From Rhynchonema sp. JSB1_4 (taxonomy: Eukaryota; Nematoda; Chromadorea; Monhysterida; Xyalidae): 64,000 nt of DNA. The position numbers and the translations under genes are program-made. Below are positions 60,210-64,000 of the stretch, piece after piece. The first letter of the stretch is position 1, and every line of letters begins with the position of its first letter. The notes beneath the pieces were generated by a model, which searched no databases, was not told the origin of the DNA, and was given only the letters and a program-made list of their open reading frames with translations. The DNA is taken from assembly GCA_030248065.1 (NCBI GenBank), contig JASAMV010008641.1, forward strand, positions 1 to 64,000, in the 5' to 3' direction.

Positions 60210-62124
60210 AACTGACAATTGGCGGCTCTGCAGAATCATAGATCCAGTTCCCTCCGCACCTATGCACCACTTGATGCCCGCTGGGTGCCAACGCTTCTTG
60301 AGCCGCCGTGCTTGGCTTGCTTTGCGTGAAGCATCAACAAGCTGGACACATCTGCGTGCACTGGTAAAACACTACGGTGCGTTAGGCAATGCTACTACTT
60401 ACCTGAAATGAGTATTGCACGAAGTGCAGTGCCCGATTCTTCTCAACTACACCGGAACCAAATGCGAGTACAGTACCTCTCAGGCTCGGCTCAAGGACCA
60501 GGCACGTGCACATGGGGGACCGCTGAATGAAAGAGAGCAAAGTATTCTCGATCGTATGTTTATATAGCAGTCATGACAACAACATGCTCAAAGCAACATG
60601 ACATCACTCTCTAAAAAATCACCAAAATCAGTAATTGTTTACAACGTTTGTTTGGCCTAAAACATCTCTCAGACGTAAACAAGGCGTAAACATCACAAGG
60701 TAGTGTGTAAAGAATACTTGATGTAGTTAGTTTTCGGCCATTTTTTAAGGAAATGGTGACCAACCATTAGAAACAAAGATTTAGCAACTGGTTTTTCCGA
60801 TTGGGTGCTCCGTGATGTTTCACGGATGCAGTACATTTTGTCACGAGGAGTAAAACGATAAAAAGTTTGAAGCCGTCCTGTGGAAAGCATAAGCTGAAGC
60901 CAATCTCCGATGTTCTCAGGGTTTTGTATTCCGACATCTGCTCTGTTGAATGTGATGCAAATCACTGTGAAAAACACCACGTGTGATGAATGGTAAACGA
61001 AACAATATACAAAGCAGGTCATTTTAGGCACCCTTTTCTTTCGGTTCGTTTGTCTTTGGATTTTATTTTCTAGCATTTTGCCTGTGCTCAGTTTGGATTT
61101 GAGATAGCGACGAACTCGCATATCATTTTGCCCGACATTGTTGTCGACATTAACTTTATGTTCTTGACATTACACATGAATAAAGACTCACAGTCGCTGA
61201 AGTATACAGGATACAGAAGAATAAGTGAGCAAGGCCACGTTCGAAAGAATTTGAAAAAAACAACTTGCACCAGCCAAACATTGCGCGTTACAAAACATTC
61301 GCTTTCTGCCACAAAACAACCTATTGTTGTAATTTACCTTGCTATCACAGGGGAAACCCATAAGAATGGAAACTGTAATAATACGGGTATTGAATCTCCA
61401 TATTTCTCAATGATACAGAAATACATGTATAATAAGGTATAATACGTATGTAGAACATTACAGGTCCGGTTTGGCTTGGTAACTAAATCTAAAGATTGCT
61501 TCTTGTAAAATGATTTCATGACAATTTCGAACTGAATTGACTACCAAGTTTGGTACGGTGGGGTGGAAAATACAATAAGTAGCTGGGTTCTAGAAAACCC
61601 CAAGAGATCAGAAAGAGATTGATGAACGCGAAAACAACTACAGAAAAATAAAAATATCATATTTATTCAAACACTCTCGTCAATTAAAATTCGTTCCGAG
61701 AAAAATCATTGCGAAATGATTGCGAATATGACACCGCAGATTTGTCTGGCACTTAATTATCACTGTGTCCAATGGGTTATAAATACTTGTGTGATATGTA
61801 AACATTACACAGGGCTAAAAATATGTTAGAAAAATACTTTCACCACACTATTCGGCCAACCACCCACAATTTTGGAAAGTAAGTAGAACGAAAGGTCAGT
61901 GATTTAGTTTTAGATGACAATCATTGACACAGACTCATTCGTGCTTGTTGCTGAGTGACTTTGAGAACAGAGAAGTCAGATTCTGGAAAAAATAAGGACG
62001 CACATTTTTTCGGTCTTTGTGTGTTCATATTCTTGGTTTAGGAACGACTGAAAAACGTGTCACATCAACACGATTTCCAGCACGGCATGTTTTATAAAAT
62101 AAGTAAAGCACTTTTACGCTTGCA
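60210..62124. other. Upstream region of gene B; no supportable gene
   Basis: 60210-60500 resembles the DNA upstream of gene A and of the truncated copy (for example the GAGCCG...GTGCTTGGCTTGC and GTGCAC words) and probably contains the promoter, but no clear TATA box was picked out. The rest is AT-rich with scattered short ORFs of no coding character. Confidence 0.4.
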
Positions 62125-63653
62125 TTATATATTTTTTTCGACGGCAACACTCAACACGCCAACCTTTCTCTCCGCATTGCCGCCCCTTCGCTGATGTTTC
62201 AACGCATCTATTTGCTCCGACTGCGTCTGTATTTGTTGATTCATCGAGGCCAAATGGTCACTCAAACTTGCCAGCTGTTGTTCGTAGCCGTGACGCGTTG
62301 AGTCCAAATCATCCTCACGAATAAACATATTCATAGATTTAATTTGGTTATGTTGCGCTCGTGACCCTAATAATCAGTCCGTCGCAATGCTTGAAATTGG
62401 ATAAACGTCAACCATGTAAACCGCTCGGGACACAACCGCAGGAAAGGTAGCAGGGCAAGGTGTTGTGCACCGATGGAAAGCATTCTGATGGTGCATGTCA
62501 AATTTTACGCTCCGTGCATATCTTGGTGGAGGGATGCTTTCGTTCCCGAAAAAAGTGAATGTTTAAAAGTTAGAAACAACCGGCACAGAAACCCCAAATT
62601 GGAAACCCGGTAAAGTGACGGTTCATTCCAGATCCGTCAAAAAATTAATTTTTAACATGTGCTCTCAAGGGTCAAAAAGTTTTTGGCTTGTCGTGTATCG
62701 TTCGAAAACTACTTTGGAGCTACATTGATGAAAATGACCCAAAATTATATTGGTGGTAAACCCTTCCGCGCAGCCTCGATTTGTAAAGATGATGATTACA
62801 GATTAAAGAAGAAGATGATTAAAGATTATTGTTGGTGGGAACCTGTCGCAAAAAGCTCCAACCTTTAGTCTGCTGATTTCTGTTTCAGATGCACCACATT
62901 TATCTAGAGCTTCTTTTTTCTCCTCCTCCGTCGTCGCCAAGCACCTCACCACTTGCTGCAGCTGGAACACAGCGAATAATCGCGATAATAATCTCATTTT
63001 CAATGGTACATCGTATGTTCTGAACTAGGAGTTGCTCATCGACACGATGTGGGTCCCGTTTCGCTCCGTATAAGGCGTGTGTGTCAACACGAAATGTTTT
63101 TGCAGCAAGATTGGACTCAAGCCGAACGCGACCCACATAATCAAGCTCGACACTGGCTAGTACGAAACGAACTTGCGTGAACAAACTCTAAAATGTCAAC
63201 TGCAAATACAAAAACGCCTTCTAACACCGAGGTCGCTCGTCTGTGACAAGAACTTGCCAATCACAAAAGCAAATGGTTGTGCGCACGCAGATAAATGACG
63301 CCTGCTGAACCATAACGGGCCAAGCTGACAACATTGCTCCCATGAAACATCAAAGCACGCACCTCATTGCACACATAGGCGTATTGACTCTTGGTGCATT
63401 GCAGCTCTTGGAATAACTGTGCCACACGGTTACGGTAGTATTCGTCTGTTTGGTGATTGGTTGAATCCTGACAATTGACAGCATTTTTAGAATCCTGGCG
63501 CCGTGTTTACGAATGGAATACTATATTGGACTGCACCAGAGATAATCAGAAGCCTGAACCAAGAACACACAAACCATAGCCATCTGCTTATCGCCCATCT
63601 CCCGTGTGCCGGCCGCATTTTCAATGTGCACCTTGCTCAACGCCAGTTGCTGT
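62125..63653 (-). CDS. PPP1R21: PPP1R21-like coiled-coil protein, C-terminal exons (5' end outside window)
   Basis: Four exons: 63653-63575, 63467-63363, 62961-62863 and 62313-62125, with the last three joins between codons. The order is QQLALSKVHIENA; DEYYRNRVAQLFQELQC; LQQVVRCLATTEEEKKEALD; then YEQQLASLSDHLASMNQQIQ and IDALK, ending in VEKNI and TAA. The YExQL-SDHL-SMN-(Q)-x(2)-IDxLK segment close to the C-terminus is what I recall of PPP1R21 (KLRAQ-motif protein), a conserved endosomal and protein-phosphatase-1-binding coiled-coil protein. All four exons predict coiled coil. The N-terminal part should lie beyond 63.9 kb. The name rests on one motif from memory. Confidence 0.6.
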
Positions 63654-64000
63654 CTGAAATACGTATGTCAATCCTAAACACACAAATTCAGAAAATAAGG
63701 TGAATAAGGACATAATGCCGGTGGAATAAACCGTTTTTTCCGAGAAAAAAAACAAAAAAGCCGTTTTTCCAGAGGCCAAAACAACGAACCGATATTTTTC
63801 CGGGCACTGGATAAATATCGGAAATTTTCGGAAAAAATTCAAATTTTTCAAGAATGGCTTGGAAAGTACTAAGGTCAAATTCTCAAATCACCCAAAACAC
63901 AATTTTAACGTGTTTGGGACTTCCAGCATGACTGTTCCCCAAAAGGCAATTTTATACCACATTTTACCTAAAAGAACCCCATTTGAACAGGCGACAAACA

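Overview
Eukaryotic nuclear DNA from an invertebrate animal. Genes are split by GT-AG introns, most coding sequence is on the minus strand, and the gaps are crowded with short DNA transposons. The gene set points to an ecdysozoan and most likely a nematode: a rhodopsin-type receptor resembling nematode srsx receptors, ShK-like cysteine-rich secreted proteins, an 'LSP'-repeat exon like those of moulting-cycle proteins, and a Merlin transposon. The taxon is an inference; the sequence carries no direct marker.

Layout. 0.6-1.4 kb (+): small three-exon membrane protein. 2.6-5.2 kb (-): six-exon GPCR with one apparent frameshift. 8.1-9.4 kb: fragments of a secreted-protein gene (-) and an isolated LSP-repeat exon (+). 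10.6-10.8 kb (-): short secreted precursor ending in an RFRFGR amidation signal. 11.4-14.6 kb: minisatellites and a 1.4-kb tandem duplication, one copy with a MITE and the other with the empty site. 15.6-17.2 kb (+): Merlin-type transposon whose shortened transposase ORF is followed by a histone-type 3' stem-loop. 18.2-33.7 kb (-): gene A. 37.3-43.3 kb (-): two ShK-like genes. 43.8-44.9 kb: truncated third copy of the gene A/B 5' end. 45.0-45.5 kb (-): unidentified membrane-protein ORF. 45.7-60.2 kb (-): gene B, paralogue of A. 62.1-63.7 kb (-): 3' end of a PPP1R21-like coiled-coil gene running off the window.

The centrepiece is the tandem pair A and B. Each spans about 15 kb and about 31 exons (about 1,500 residues in A). 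I rebuilt both exon by exon. Nearly every exon has the same length and phase in A and B, and many of the substitutions I compared are silent. The predicted secreted product runs: signal peptide, dermatopontin-like cysteine modules, Q/N-rich and GSQ-rich linker, small hydrophobic segment, thrombospondin type-1 repeats (six in A, five plus a relic in B), CCP/sushi-like modules, cysteine-rich tail. This suggests an extracellular-matrix, cuticle or recognition protein. I do not recognise the combination as a named family.

A and B differ mostly in their introns. A holds satellites and a large CA microsatellite. B holds several MITEs, two of them inserted inside 5' splice sites, and palindromes that have copied exon sequence.
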